The position numbers were made by a program, and so were the translations under genes. Positions 43,229 through 53,542 of a stretch of DNA of 64,000 bases are shown piece after piece. The first letter of the stretch is position 1, and each line of letters opens with the position of its first letter. The notes below the pieces were generated by a model. It was not told where the DNA came from. It worked only from the letters and a program-made list of their open reading frames with translations, and searched no databases. This stretch comes from Uloborus plumipes (Eukaryota > Arthropoda > Arachnida > Araneae > Uloboridae): the NCBI GenBank assembly GCA_038373865.1, contig JAXGGA010001165.1, forward strand, positions 62,001 through 126,000, in the 5' to 3' direction.

Positions 43229-46200
43229 GTTATATATAAAGAAATTGTGTTGAAAAAAAAAATCCCGTTATAATTTCGTTGATTCGCCATTGAAAAATAA
43301 GCTACTATAGTCTGTGGGCCGAAGGCAGAAAAGATGCTTAGAAACATGGTTTCGTTTGCCAACTTCGGGGACTACAAAATGTGATATTTTTCTGAATCCT
43401 TAGAGTCTACAGATGAAAAAAACACAATGTTCCCAAAAAAATATTGTCTCATTAATTTTTTACAGACCATTAAAAATACATGACAAAATAGGCGAAAATG
43501 AAATTCTAGGGGCGGATAATTACGTTAAATATCATAAAAATGTGTCGGTCTCTTTCTATATATTTGTATGTGGACATAGGTGGACAGATAGATACTGTTT
43601 GATTATCTTTTCGGCGACCTTCCTCGAATTTGCGCATGCGTCGGGCCTCAATTGATTTTATGAAACTAGGGGTGATTGTGATAAGAGAGATAAGGAATAG
43701 GAGGGGATTTTTCTTTGTTTTGTTTTGTTTTTCGTTGGATTCGTTTATTTGAGGTGTTGATCGGTTCTTGTGAATCCTCTTGATTTTTTTTTTTTAAATT
43801 TCTCTTCCTTATCAGGTCTATGAAAATAAAATGATATTGGACAAAGTAGAATTGCTGCCATCGTGCATTTTTGTAATCAAGCTTCCTGCCTTTTTAAAAT
43901 AGAACCATTCAACGGTGCTAGGTGCGGGTTTCGAGGTCGGACAGTAGATAGATAGATATTTACAAAAAAAAAAAAAAGTTTACAAAAATAAGTAAACAAT
44001 TTTTCAATTTAAATGTAAATTTGGAAAAAGAAAATAAATACCTTGTGTAATGAAAAAAAGCATATGAAAAAACATATTAAATGCAAATGAGCAGGAAAAC
44101 GACATACACGTGTTTCGGCGTTAGGAACACCCTTTTCAATGCTAAAAATGTGAGTTTATGGATGAAATTCTTCGTCAAATTTATCAAATATTAATTCTAA
44201 TTGAATTATCATGATCATAAAAATCATTTATGCATATCTGCTGACTCAAGAGCTTCATTTAATGAATATTTTTGCACCTTCATGTACATTTTTTTGAAGA
44301 AGGAGTTTTCTGGTATGCATTGAAGATGTGTTTTGCAAATTATCTAGTGCAGTAGAAAGTGTTTCACTATTTCAATGATGTCAGTATTTATAATGTGCAC
44401 TCAATGAATTATTTACCTTTTGATTCCCCCCCCCCTTTTTTTTTTTGGATTTCTGCAGGTTAAAAATCTTTTTTCCTGTACTCCCTCTCCCCCCCTTTTT
44501 TTTTGTTCTTCCAGCAAATTACGCACAAAATAGAAAAAGATACCCCTATAACAGGGTTTAACTTTCTGCAGAGCTCATTGGAGCTGAGTTCCTGCACTTC
44601 GTTTCAATTGTAGCTGAATTTTTGTATTTTAGTCGAAATTCAAGCTTTTTACGTTCAAAAATATGTTCTGAAGACTATAGGGCTCTTGCCTTTATTTTGT
44701 TAGCCCCACCCTCGATTCTTGTCAATCCTCTCTTTGTTTTTTAATTTCGATTACCTGCTTGCTGTATAACCTGGTCTTTCTTTATGCTGCAAAATACATT
44801 CATAGTTTATATATCAGCCACAAATTTACAAACACTCATTCACTGTGAGCATACGCATGTATCACACGCAAATTTAGTATTTCATGTAAATAAATGGGTA
44901 AATAACGAGCGTAGTTGATATGATAAGTAAAGACCCAATGTGTTATTTTTCCAACCAACAGTAAGATGTATTATAAAATATTAATTAGAAATAAAACTGC
45001 ATGCCAAGTTATAAAACAGTCGTACAAAATTAACTTTTAAAATTTTGTCTGTTAAAAAAATGCAGCAATGATAAGAAACAGAAAGGTTTAACATGAAAAC
45101 AAGAAAATGAAACATACTTTTTAATATTTATAGTGTATCGTCTGCTAATGCTTAATTTTATAATATTTGCGTCACATGGCATCAGTTAGAGTTGTTTATG
45201 TTCTAAAGATTTTGTACGTCGGTTATTGCGATTCAGTTAGCAATAAATATGTTTTTTTGTGCAGTTTTTTGTGCAGATGGCGATTGCTCGTAGATTTGTG
45301 TGTTTAGCTTTTAATCAGAGGAAAAAAAATCTTCAGTATATCTTAACAAATTGAACGAAAAGAGAAAGCTCTATAGCTGTTAGATTTGCAGAAACCAACT
45401 TTCAGGTGGTTTTATTCCTGATTTATGTGATAAAGGCGTCATACGAAAACTCTTGTCTCGTGACCGCTTGTCACTCATCCTACTCACCATCCGCCTATCC
45501 TAATCCATGTGGATACGAAACCAATCTTTCAAGCAATAATAACTTAAAGTTTAAATGCGTCTTTCCAATCGTCTTTAATCTGCGTTAATTTAATCCATCT
45601 AGAATTCAACAACGAGAGAGATTTAAACAAGAAAAGATTTGAAAAGGACTTAAGCATTTTGAAAAGCAACATTAGTTTTAGCGTATCCAACGCTGTAGTA
45701 AAAAATACAGTTAATTTAGTAAAAAAATATTTTAAAAAATGATCAATGCATTGAAAATGAAATAACAGTAACAAATATAAGCGAAACAATCCTACACTGA
45801 GAAAAGTGGGCCGAAATAATTGTAAAATCAACGAATTAAAAAGCAAATCGTCTGCTAGAAAAGCATAGGCGAATAGCGCCCTCTATAGTTACTTTCCGTT
45901 CCCAATTAAGAGCAAGCGGAAATGCGGATTGATACAGTTTTCGATTTTCTTTGTTATTAAATCACAAAAGATATGAAGTAAGTATATTAAAACTTATTAA
46001 TATATTTTGCAACATAAAATCGTATGGAAAAGACAAATTAAGGTAGAAAAACTGTTTATTGAAATTTTAAATTACAAATATTTTGTGCAAAAGCGCCACC
46101 TAGAGACAATTTCTGTTGTGAAAAAGCCAACAGGCTGAGGAATATAGTCCCTGTTTTAGTTACTAATTAAAACTTAATGAGACAAGCTTTGCTTGGGAAC

Positions 46201-46479
46201 ATTGGATTTTTCGATTGAGTACATCACTATTAATAGATTTCAATCAAGTTCCCTTAGTCCCCAAGATTGGTAAACGAACTTGAACGATATCGGTGCTTGG
46301 CCCACAGACTACTAATAGTGTGTTTTCTGTGTAATTGTGTATGTGTAACTTAATCTTTTTCGGCGAGCAACTGATTCGCGTCAATGGCGCAGCCATAAGT
46401 AAAAAAAAAATAAAAAATAAAAAAAAATCAAAAATCAAAAATCAAAAATGAAATATTCGTTTTGCATACATAATTTCCC
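43229..46479. other. 3.2-kb stretch, nothing recognised
   Basis: Mostly A+T-rich, with C/T homopolymers near 44427-44510 and an A run near 43965. The frames at 43144-43362, 43413-43655, 45406-45588 and 45544-45846 show no family features. Divergent old repeats are likely but cannot be named by eye. Confidence 0.4.
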
Positions 46480-46481
46480 TA

Positions 46482-46545
46482 CACTGCAAAAAACGAACTG
46501 TCGTTTTTACAGTATAATACTAGCAGCCGAAGTTCCAGCATGCTT
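46482..46545. mobile_element. one end of an ACTGTAAAA-type MITE
   Basis: TA followed by CACTGCAAAAAACGAACTG, then TTTTTACAGTATAATACTAG and a CAGCCGAAGTTCCAG segment. These are the terminal and adjacent parts of the MITEs at 61187, 62880 and 63816. The rest of the element is missing. Confidence 0.65.
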
Positions 46546-46621
46546 TAATTTGTAAACACGCATCATATATGCGATATTTTATAATCTGTTTTGCAGTCAA
46601 TGTTTTAATCTGTATATTGTA

Positions 46622-48004
46622 TACAGGGTGTTCCAAGTTAGCCTTCATGACCTCTATTTCCTCAACCGTTCGTCCTAGATGCATACTTTCATTTGCAAAA
46701 TTGCTCGAAATGAGGAGGAGAGTTAAGATATGGAAAGTTTGAAGCGAAAAAAATAATTGGTTAAGAAATAGAAAATTTAACTTTTTATAGGGGCTCCGGG
46801 CCCCCAAACTTATATTTAGAGAAAGAATCTTCATTGAAAAGTAATACTAACACAATAAAAATAACATATGTGCGATCAAAATCCATGGAGAAATGAAACA
46901 TGAAACTTTATAACTTATACCCCTTTACACTAGCGTTATTTTAAGTGATTTTGGGGGCCATATACACGCGAAAAGAGCGAATCTAGAGCGTAATCACGTT
47001 TCGCTCGCAGATCTTAGCAAAATTCGGTTTCAGCATGACGGGGCACCGGCATATAAACCAGCAACTACCAGAGCACTTCTACGTAGTGTGTTTAATAATA
47101 ATATCAATGGATATGGAGGTCTTTTGGAATGGCCCCCTCGATCCCCTGATCTTAGTCCTCTTGATTTTTTCCTCTGGGGTTTTTTAAAAAGTAAAGTCTT
47201 CGAGGTAGATTCATTGAGCAAAATCGATTTGCAGAACCGCATTTTATGCGCAGCGAAATGTGTCACTCCAGTAATGCTTCAAAACGTATAATCAGAACTC
47301 TTATCACGCATTCTACTATGTATTTTAGTAGAAGGAAAACATTTTGAGCAGCTATTATAATCGATTAAAACAAATGATATTAATTTATAACACATTGTTT
47401 TCTCAGATTTTGTTTTTATTTTGATTTTGATTTGCAAGAAAGCAATGTAAAATTTCTGTGTTTAATTTTGTATATTATTTCTTAAATTTCACATATTTCG
47501 TGTTTTTAATATCGTTGTATAAAATTGTATAATAATTTACCTTGTCTTGTTATGTTTTGTAGCCTTGTAGCATCTGTATTTATTTTTGAATACAATGAGA
47601 AGCGAATGTTTTCTGACATGGACGAAACAAATTTCATTATCGTACCCAATCTAAAAGCTCGTTATTCCTCTGGCAGGGCAAAAATTTTCTTTTGTCAATT
47701 TGTTTACGGGCCCTGCGCATTTAAAACTCGAATATCTCCGCGAATTTTGATCGCACAAATGTCATTTTTTTTGTGTTAGTATTATTTTTCAATGGAGATT
47801 CTTTCTCTAAATATAAGTTTGGGGACCCGTGGTTCCTATAAAAAGTTAGATTTCGTATTTTTTGGCTGAATTATTTTTTTGCTTCAAACATTCAATATTT
47901 TAACTCTCTACCTCATTTCGAGCAAATTTGCAATTGGAAGTATGCATCTAGGACGAACGGTTGAGGAAATAGAGGTCATGAAGGCTGACTTGGAACACCC
48001 TGTA
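46622..48004 (+). mobile_element. Tc1/mariner-superfamily element with 235-bp terminal inverted repeats
   Basis: TA at 46620-46621 and 48005-48006. Ends TACAGGGTGTTCCAAGTTAG and, inward from the right, TACAGGGTGTTCCAAGTCAG. The inverted repeats extend about 235 bases and include ATGCATACTTTCA/GAACGGTTGAGGAAATAGAG. The transposase is reduced to its C-terminal third. Confidence 0.87.
47028..47291 (+). pseudogene. Tc1/mariner transposase C-terminal relic, apparent DD41D spacing
   Basis: The frame begins FQHDGAPAYKPATTRALLRS and continues to WPPRSPDLSPLDFFLWG and FLKSKVFEVDSLSKIDLQNR before a stop at 47291. The H-D-G-A-P-A motif holds the second catalytic Asp and S-P-D-L-S-P-L-D the third. Forty-one residues lie between D4 and D46, which would be DD41D, as described for rosa/VS-type families. 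The similarity starts abruptly at about 47028. The first Asp and the HTH domains are gone, so the copy is dead. If D41 were the catalytic residue instead, the spacing would be shorter. Confidence 0.82.
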
Positions 48005-48422
48005 TAAGAAATCCAATCAATCGTTTTGACGATTCAGCATACAACCCCGTTGTTATTTATCAAAGTTCTTGTTTTTTCTTCTTTTTTTTTTAAGTGACAC
48101 CCATCGTCTTTCTCACAAAGTAGCGGTATAAGGTTTGTGTAGATACTCGTATTTTTTCATTCGGCACATTTTGAAGTTCCATTCAGCAAATTGAGAATTT
48201 TCCCCCTCCCAAAAATTTATGCTCGGGGCGCCCGTGACCGCTGGTGAGGGAAAAAAAAGGGAAGATTTGCCCTTTTCAACCTGAACTTTCAATAACTTTC
48301 TCCAGCAGAACTTACGTTCGTCCGAAAGAGATCGGCAGCTCGCCGATACCTCTTGTTGCTACCCAGCTTCCCGAAGGTTCTCGTGTTCAAAATTGCTCTG
48401 AAATCGTGCAATTTGTCGAATA

Positions 48423-48650
48423 CCGTAAAGTCGGGTTACTTGGACCCACAAGGAGGTTACTTGAGCCCACAGTAAAATGGTAAAATCTGGGTTTGGTACT
48501 AGCATTACAGACTGCAGAGTGCTTCTACCTAGAGGAGAAACGAGGAACTACGTGCAAGTCTTCAACTAATAAGTACCAAACCTAGATTTTATCATTTTAC
48601 TGTAATGGGCTCAAGTAACCCCTTAGGGTCCAAGTAACCCCACTTTACGG
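48423..48650. mobile_element. hairpin MITE with TA target duplication
   Basis: TA at 48421-48422 and 48651-48652. Ends CCGTAAAGTCGGGTTACTTG and, inward from the right, CCGTAAAGTGGGGTTACTTG. The inverted repeat extends about 80 bases, including TTACTTGAGCCCA and GGTAAAATCTGGGTTTGGTA, with a loop of about 60. It overlaps the end of the frame 48244-48483, which is not a gene. Confidence 0.85.
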
Positions 48651-48682
48651 TAATAAGAATGTTTTAGAAAAAAAAAAAATAG

Positions 48683-49292
48683 TGTAACGAGTCCGTAGCA
48701 CCTTCAACTTTCTTAAATGAGCGTTCCAATCTTGAGGAAGTAACTATAAATTTATTTACAAGTATCTACACTTATTTACAAAAGGAGCAGTAAACAATTG
48801 CTAAACATCCAGCAATTAGGTAGCAAACAGTACACTGTACTCTCAACAGTAACTCAGCACCACGAATCTAGCGTGAACAGTAATTAAGAAATTACAAAAG
48901 CAAAACAAACATTCGCCCAAGCGAATAGCGAATAAAACGAGTCACCAGAAATCAAATCTGAAAAGAACTAACTGACTGTGTTCAAGGCCAGCTGTATATA
49001 CTCGAAACGAAATTCGACAACATTCTAGCAAAATCCCGTTCATTCATAACTTCCATAATCCATTCAAGAAATTTCTAGCGATAAAAAGAAAAAAACACAC
49101 TCAGCGCGAAAATGTCTTCATGCTTATCAAATGTAGGGCAAGTGTAAAAATTACAAAACGTTACAGGGCCGGTATACAAGTGATAAAGGTGATATCTTCA
49201 GATACTTTTGCAACATGACGCCAGATAAAACCAAAACTAATGAAAATGATGCAAGGCAGGAAAAACAACAACTATTTACAAGATTTGTAACA
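48683..49292 (-). repeat. 3' LTR of the gag-only element
   Basis: Begins TGTTACAAATCTTG and ends CTCGTTACA on the minus strand (TG...CA). It follows the purine tract at about 49293-49307. Confidence 0.92.
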
Positions 49293-50408
49293 TTGCCCCC
49301 TTCCCAAGGACTGCACGTCCCGGGCTGTACAGAAAGGGAGAGGGGAAGGAAAGGAAGCAAGGGAAAATTTACAGATGCACACATTACATGATAACCAATC
49401 ATAAACATGATACAAATTAACAATGAGAACACGAAAGAAATAATAACATTGATAAAGTAATATTACAAACAACGTAGACCAGAGTTGCGTAGACCAGAGA
49501 GCCGTCTGAACTTCTGGACTTCGCACTCCGTCGATGAAGTAGTTCAGGGCCAGGCTATCGCGAACATCCGAAGGACAGTTCGAGAAGGCGAGATGGGAAA
49601 GCCTCTCAACGTCTGCTGCAAAAACTTGCAAAGTCTCTCCAGCCTTCTGGAGTCGGGATTTTAGCTGGAGTTGGCTGAATTCTTTTTGGCATGCTTCGCC
49701 AAAGCGAAGCTCCAAGGCCGATGATAAGGCTTCGAAGTCGCGTTGCTTGTCCTCTGGGAAGGTCTGTAGTATGTCAGCTGCATCCCCTCTCAGCGAGGCT
49801 GCAAGGTGACAGGCTTTCGTGGGAGAGTCCCAGGAGTTTGCTTCTGCAACGATGAGGAACTGCTTCTTGTAAATATTCCACGAGGTCTTCCCGTCAAACG
49901 TGGCCAGTTTGATGGATGGACTAGAAGTTCCAGCTGCAGCTGCACAGTCACTTGAATTGTTGGAGGATGCTGATAACTTCGATTCAAGTTCTTTAATTTT
50001 CTTTTCCACATGATTTTCTACTGTGGTGATTCGATCTTCTAGAGCCTCCACTTTATTTTCCATGTTGGTAAATTTAGTTTCCACCAAACTTTTCATTGAC
50101 GTTAGATCGCTCTTAATTTCTTCTTGACTTGAAGTTATGCTCGCGGTTAAATCACTCTTTAATTGTTCTTGATTAGTAGCCAGGTCATTTTTAAATTGTT
50201 CTTGATTAGTAGCCAGCTCATTCTTTAATTGTTCTTGATTAGTAGCCAGAGTCGCCATATCATTCTTTATTTGTTCTTGATTAGTAGCCAGCTCATTCTT
50301 TAATTGTTCTTGATTCGCAGCCATGCTCGCAGTCATGTCACTTTTAACAGCGTTGATCGCATCAAGGAGTTGTTTCAGTTGTTCCTCCATTGCTCGAGTA
50401 ATCACCAT
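49272..50408 (-). CDS. gag: Gag of a Ty3-type LTR element, C-terminally truncated
   Basis: The 378-codon frame begins MVITRAMEEQLKQLLDAINA at 50408, about 75 bases after the primer site. Residues 31-100 are a coiled coil built from repeated 11-residue units of the type NQEQLKNELAT; the DNA repeats every 33 bases. A second coiled coil (V-E-A-L-E-D-R-I-T-T-V-E) follows. The capsid-like domain lies at about 165-305: KLATFDGKTSWNIYKKQFLI, ALELRFGEACQKEFSQLQLK and LNYFIDGVRSPEVQTALW. After ALW the sequence changes into non-coding-derived residues that run into the 3' LTR. The CCHC zinc knuckle and everything of pol are lost by deletion. The Gag style matches what I recall from spider genomes. It may still form particles, or it may depend on a complete relative. 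Confidence 0.88.
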   Translation of the reverse strand: MVITRAMEEQLKQLLDAINAVKSDMTASMAANQEQLKNELATNQEQIKNDMATLATNQEQLKNELATNQEQFKNDLATNQEQLKSDLTASITSSQEEIKSDLTSMKSLVETKFTNMENKVEALEDRITTVENHVEKKIKELESKLSASSNNSSDCAAAAGTSSPSIKLATFDGKTSWNIYKKQFLIVAEANSWDSPTKACHLAASLRGDAADILQTFPEDKQRDFEALSSALELRFGEACQKEFSQLQLKSRLQKAGETLQVFAADVERLSHLAFSNCPSDVRDSLALNYFIDGVRSPEVQTALWSTQLWSTLFVILLYQCYYFFRVLIVNLYHVYDWLSCNVCICKFSLASFPSPLPFCTARDVQSLGRGQCYKSCK

Positions 50409-50483
50409 AAAATTCCGAAGTCAAAAAGTCCTCAGGAAGAAAAGTCCAAGTTCACAGATAATTCCAAGAAAGTCCTTGAAGAT

Positions 50484-50501
50484 GCCCCACGTTGGGGGCC
50501 A
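50484..50501 (-). other. tRNA-Lys primer binding site
   Basis: The minus strand reads TGGCCCCCAACGTGGGGC, complementary to the 3' end of tRNA-Lys(CUU) except at one position (the usual form has G at the fifth base). It starts four bases downstream of the 5' LTR. Confidence 0.85.
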
Positions 50502-50505
50502 AAAT

Positions 50506-51115
50506 TGTAACGAGTCCGTAGCACCTTCAACTTTCTTAAATGAGCATTCCAATCTTGAGGAAGTAACTATAAATTTATTTACAAGTATGTACACTTATTT
50601 ACAAAAGGAGCAGTGAACAATTGCTAAACATCCAGCAATTAGGTAGCAAACAGTACACTGTACTCTCAACAGTAACTCAGCACCACGTATCTAACGTGAA
50701 CAGTAATTAAGAAATTACAAAAGCAAAACAAACATTCGCCCAAGCGAATAGCGAATAAAACGAGTCACCAGAAATCAAATCTGAAAAGAACTAACTGACT
50801 GTGTTCAAGGCCAGCTATTTATACTCGAAACGAAATTCGACAACATTCTAGCAAAATCCCGTTCATTCATAGCTTCCATAATCCATTCAAGAAATTTCTA
50901 GCGATAAAAAGAAAAAAACACACTCAGCGCGAAAATGTCTTCATGCTTATCAAATGTAGGGCAAGTGTAAAAACTACAAAACATTACAAGGCCGGTATAC
51001 AAGTGATAAAGGTGATATCTTCAGATACTTTTGCAACATGACGCCAGATAAAACCAAAACTAATGAAAATGATGCAAGGCAGGAAAAACAACAACTATTT
51101 ACAAGATTTGTAACA
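50506..51115 (-). repeat. 5' LTR of the gag-only element
   Basis: The same 610-bp length as the other LTR, with about 11 substitutions. It should contain the promoter. TATTTATACTC near 50817-50825 on the plus strand reads GAGTATAAATA on the minus, a good TATA box; the other LTR has TGTATATACTC there. Confidence 0.9.
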
Positions 51116-51326
51116 ATAGTTTTTTTCGTTGAATGATTTTATTGAAAGCAAATTACCGATGTGTCGGAATCAGAAACATTTTCGGCGCTCAAATTTCTGT
51201 CGGAAAATTTGATCGTCGGAAATTTTTTTCCGACGAAGCTAGAAATTTTCCCCGATGGGGGAGGGGGTTCAACACGTTTCCGACAGGGGACAATGGCCCC
51301 CCTTGCCCCATAGTTTTGCTGATCAT

Positions 51327-53098
51327 CATAAGCGTAGCGTGACCTTAACTTTGGGGGGGGGGGGGGCACAGAGCTCGAAGTTTAGGAGTGCAGACTGAGC
51401 CTTCCCCCCTCCCCCCGCCCATTTTTAACTTACTTTTCGGATAAATTGCACTTGAAATTTATTCAACTTTTTTGCTCAGTTACCAGGCCAAATTTAGATT
51501 CAAGGGGTGTCTATTACAGGTACAAGCATCTCTCGTAGTCTCACCAACTTCTTCGAGAACAAAACAAACCATTTTTTCACTTTTACGTGTCTTTTTCACT
51601 GATATTCATTTTTTCATTCTCTATTCTTTGTTTGTTTTTTGGATTAATCTTATTATTAGATCTGTATTAGAATAGTAATGTAATCTGTTTTGCGATGTAA
51701 ATAATCTCAAATGTAGGGAGTCCGGGGGTTCTCCCCTGGGAGAAATTTTGAAAAAAAGCTATAAAATTCTACATTTTGAAGCCTTTTACGAAGTAATCGA
51801 GTCTACAATAATATGAAGAAAGAAGCGGCAAATAGAATCCCCTTAAAAGTTATATATTTGATAAAAAGGGCTTTTCGTTCGAAAAAAAGAAGAAAAAAAA
51901 AATCAGAAAAAATTAGTTAAAATAAATATGTTTACTCAGCTTTGTGAATTATCTTTCAGGTATAAGTCATAACACACTGACAAAATTTGAAAAGATTCAA
52001 AAGTAAGCTTCGAAAAAACTCCCCAAAACAATTATAAGTAATAGCATAGGTATTCTTAAGTTTGTCGTAGAATTTAAGTAAGAAGTAAATCAAGTATGAG
52101 ACAATTATGTATTCAGATCACCTACACAAACAGCGTAATATAAAATAGATTTCAGTCTAAAATACCTGATTTATTTTGTTATATTAAGCACTATGAGTTT
52201 TTTTTTTTAGTAATTATCCTGCATTTTTGTATGTAATTTCTTATTTATATGATTATGACAAATGTTTGAAAGAAATATTTAAAAAGTTAAAATTTTGATT
52301 TACGATGTAAGATAAGTGACTATGCTGAAATCCATACTTTAAAATAACAATTTACATTTCTCGTTGGATAACCTAACACTAAGATACAGTAGCGTAATTG
52401 TTCTGTGTTTCTTCTCTCCCTCTCTATCTCTTACAATGAGCAAGATTTTTTGAAAACAGTATTTTCAAGTTCAAACTATTTTCTAGTGTAGTTAGCAGTT
52501 ACATATTTTAAAATTTATACCATAAAAAGGACCAAAAGGACCACATAAAATAGTTACGATGGGCATGTGTGATGATGTTTACACCCAATCATCTCACCCC
52601 CATCGTTTTACGATTCCGTACTTCTTTAAATTATTACTTTAGTAACGTGCAACAAGCATGGAGAAGGTCAAGATAAAATGTGGTGCAACCAGGAGAGGGG
52701 GCGGAGGGCGAGACCTTGCATTTAATATTAATGGCAATCTTAAGGACTGTTTTGACCAAAAAAAAAACTTTCCAGATGTTGATTCTGACTGTGCTTGAGG
52801 ATAAACATAAACGGCAATAATCTTCCTGATGATTTTTGTTAAAATTTTGGGAAAAAATCAAGAACCAGAACATTGAAATTTTTGACAGAGGGCCTGTATT
52901 CTCCCATTCCCTCTCTTCTCCGGACACATGGGTGTATAATACCTAGATAAAATAAATGAAAATAACTGTAAACGATATTCTCACTATGATTTTTATTTAG
53001 ATTTTAGAAATCTTCAAGTTTCGAAGAAAAAGTGTCCAGCAAGTTGGGGGGGGGGAGGGGGCACGTGCCCAGCTGTGCCCCCCGACGCTACGATTATG
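51327..53098. mobile_element. hAT-type non-autonomous element with poly-G ends
   Basis: Ends CATAAGCGTAGCGTGACC and, inward from the right, CATAATCGTAGCGTCGGGG. Flanking octamers are CTGATCAT (51319-51326) and CTGATCAC (53099-53106). G runs lie inside both ends (51354 and about 53044). No transposase is recognised. The frames at 51472-51675 and 52634-52927 are not gene-like. Confidence 0.78.
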
Positions 53099-53106
53099 CT
53101 GATCAC

Positions 53107-53542
53107 TGGTATAATTGACATTGATATACTCTTGGAAAAATAAAATGACGGGCCTGTTTAGTTTATGTAATTTTTAAATTGAAATTGAAATACGAAATTC
53201 TAATAGAATATACATTCATATTAAGATTTCGGGGAGAAAAGCATTTGTTCCAAAATGATTTAAATGTTGCAAGACGAATTTAAATAATTTTGTCTGTCAG
53301 TTCAAATCTTTTTTTCTTTTTTTTTTTTTGAACTTGGCTCGAAATAAAAAGTAGACAAATATTTGAAATATAATGAATTCATATCAGTAACAATGTCTTT
53401 CACTCTTATTTCCATTGTCTTAAATTTTTAGCCACCTAAGGCATCTGCTTGTGTCATGGACGTAAGTTACGGTAATGCGACATGTAACAGGGCGGTAAAC
53501 ATTGTACGGCAATGGCATGTAACATGCCAGTGTGAAATACGG
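53107..53542. other. spacer, nothing recognised
   Basis: A+T-rich sequence up to a GGGTCATTCC motif that marks the start of the third palindrome. Confidence 0.4.

Larger units (their letters stand above)
48683..51115 (-). mobile_element. complete gag-only LTR retrotransposon (TR-GAG type)
   Basis: Two 610-bp LTRs (48683-49292 and 50506-51115) differ at about 11 positions (near 2%), so the insertion is fairly young. A 4-bp duplication ATAG flanks it (48679-48682, 51116-51119). On the minus strand the upstream LTR is the right-hand one. Four bases after it comes an 18-base primer site complementary to the 3' end of tRNA-Lys(CUU), with one mismatch (50484-50501). A purine tract GGGAAGGGGGCAA precedes the other LTR. 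The inner part is only 1,213 bases and encodes Gag alone, so all of pol is missing and movement would need a full-length relative. Confidence 0.93.

Noticed and set aside
43144..43655. Frames near the Helitron 3' end as host exons
   Set aside because: No family features and no convincing splice sites.
43311..46310. Inverted repeat based on TAGTCTGTGGGCC at both places
   Set aside because: Similarity is limited to about 13 bases and does not extend.
48244..48483. 79-codon plus-strand frame
   Set aside because: Its end runs into a hairpin MITE and the N-terminal half shows no known domain.
49151..49432. Minus-strand frame across the LTR border
   Set aside because: It lies mostly in LTR and non-coding sequence; the real coding unit is Gag from 50408.
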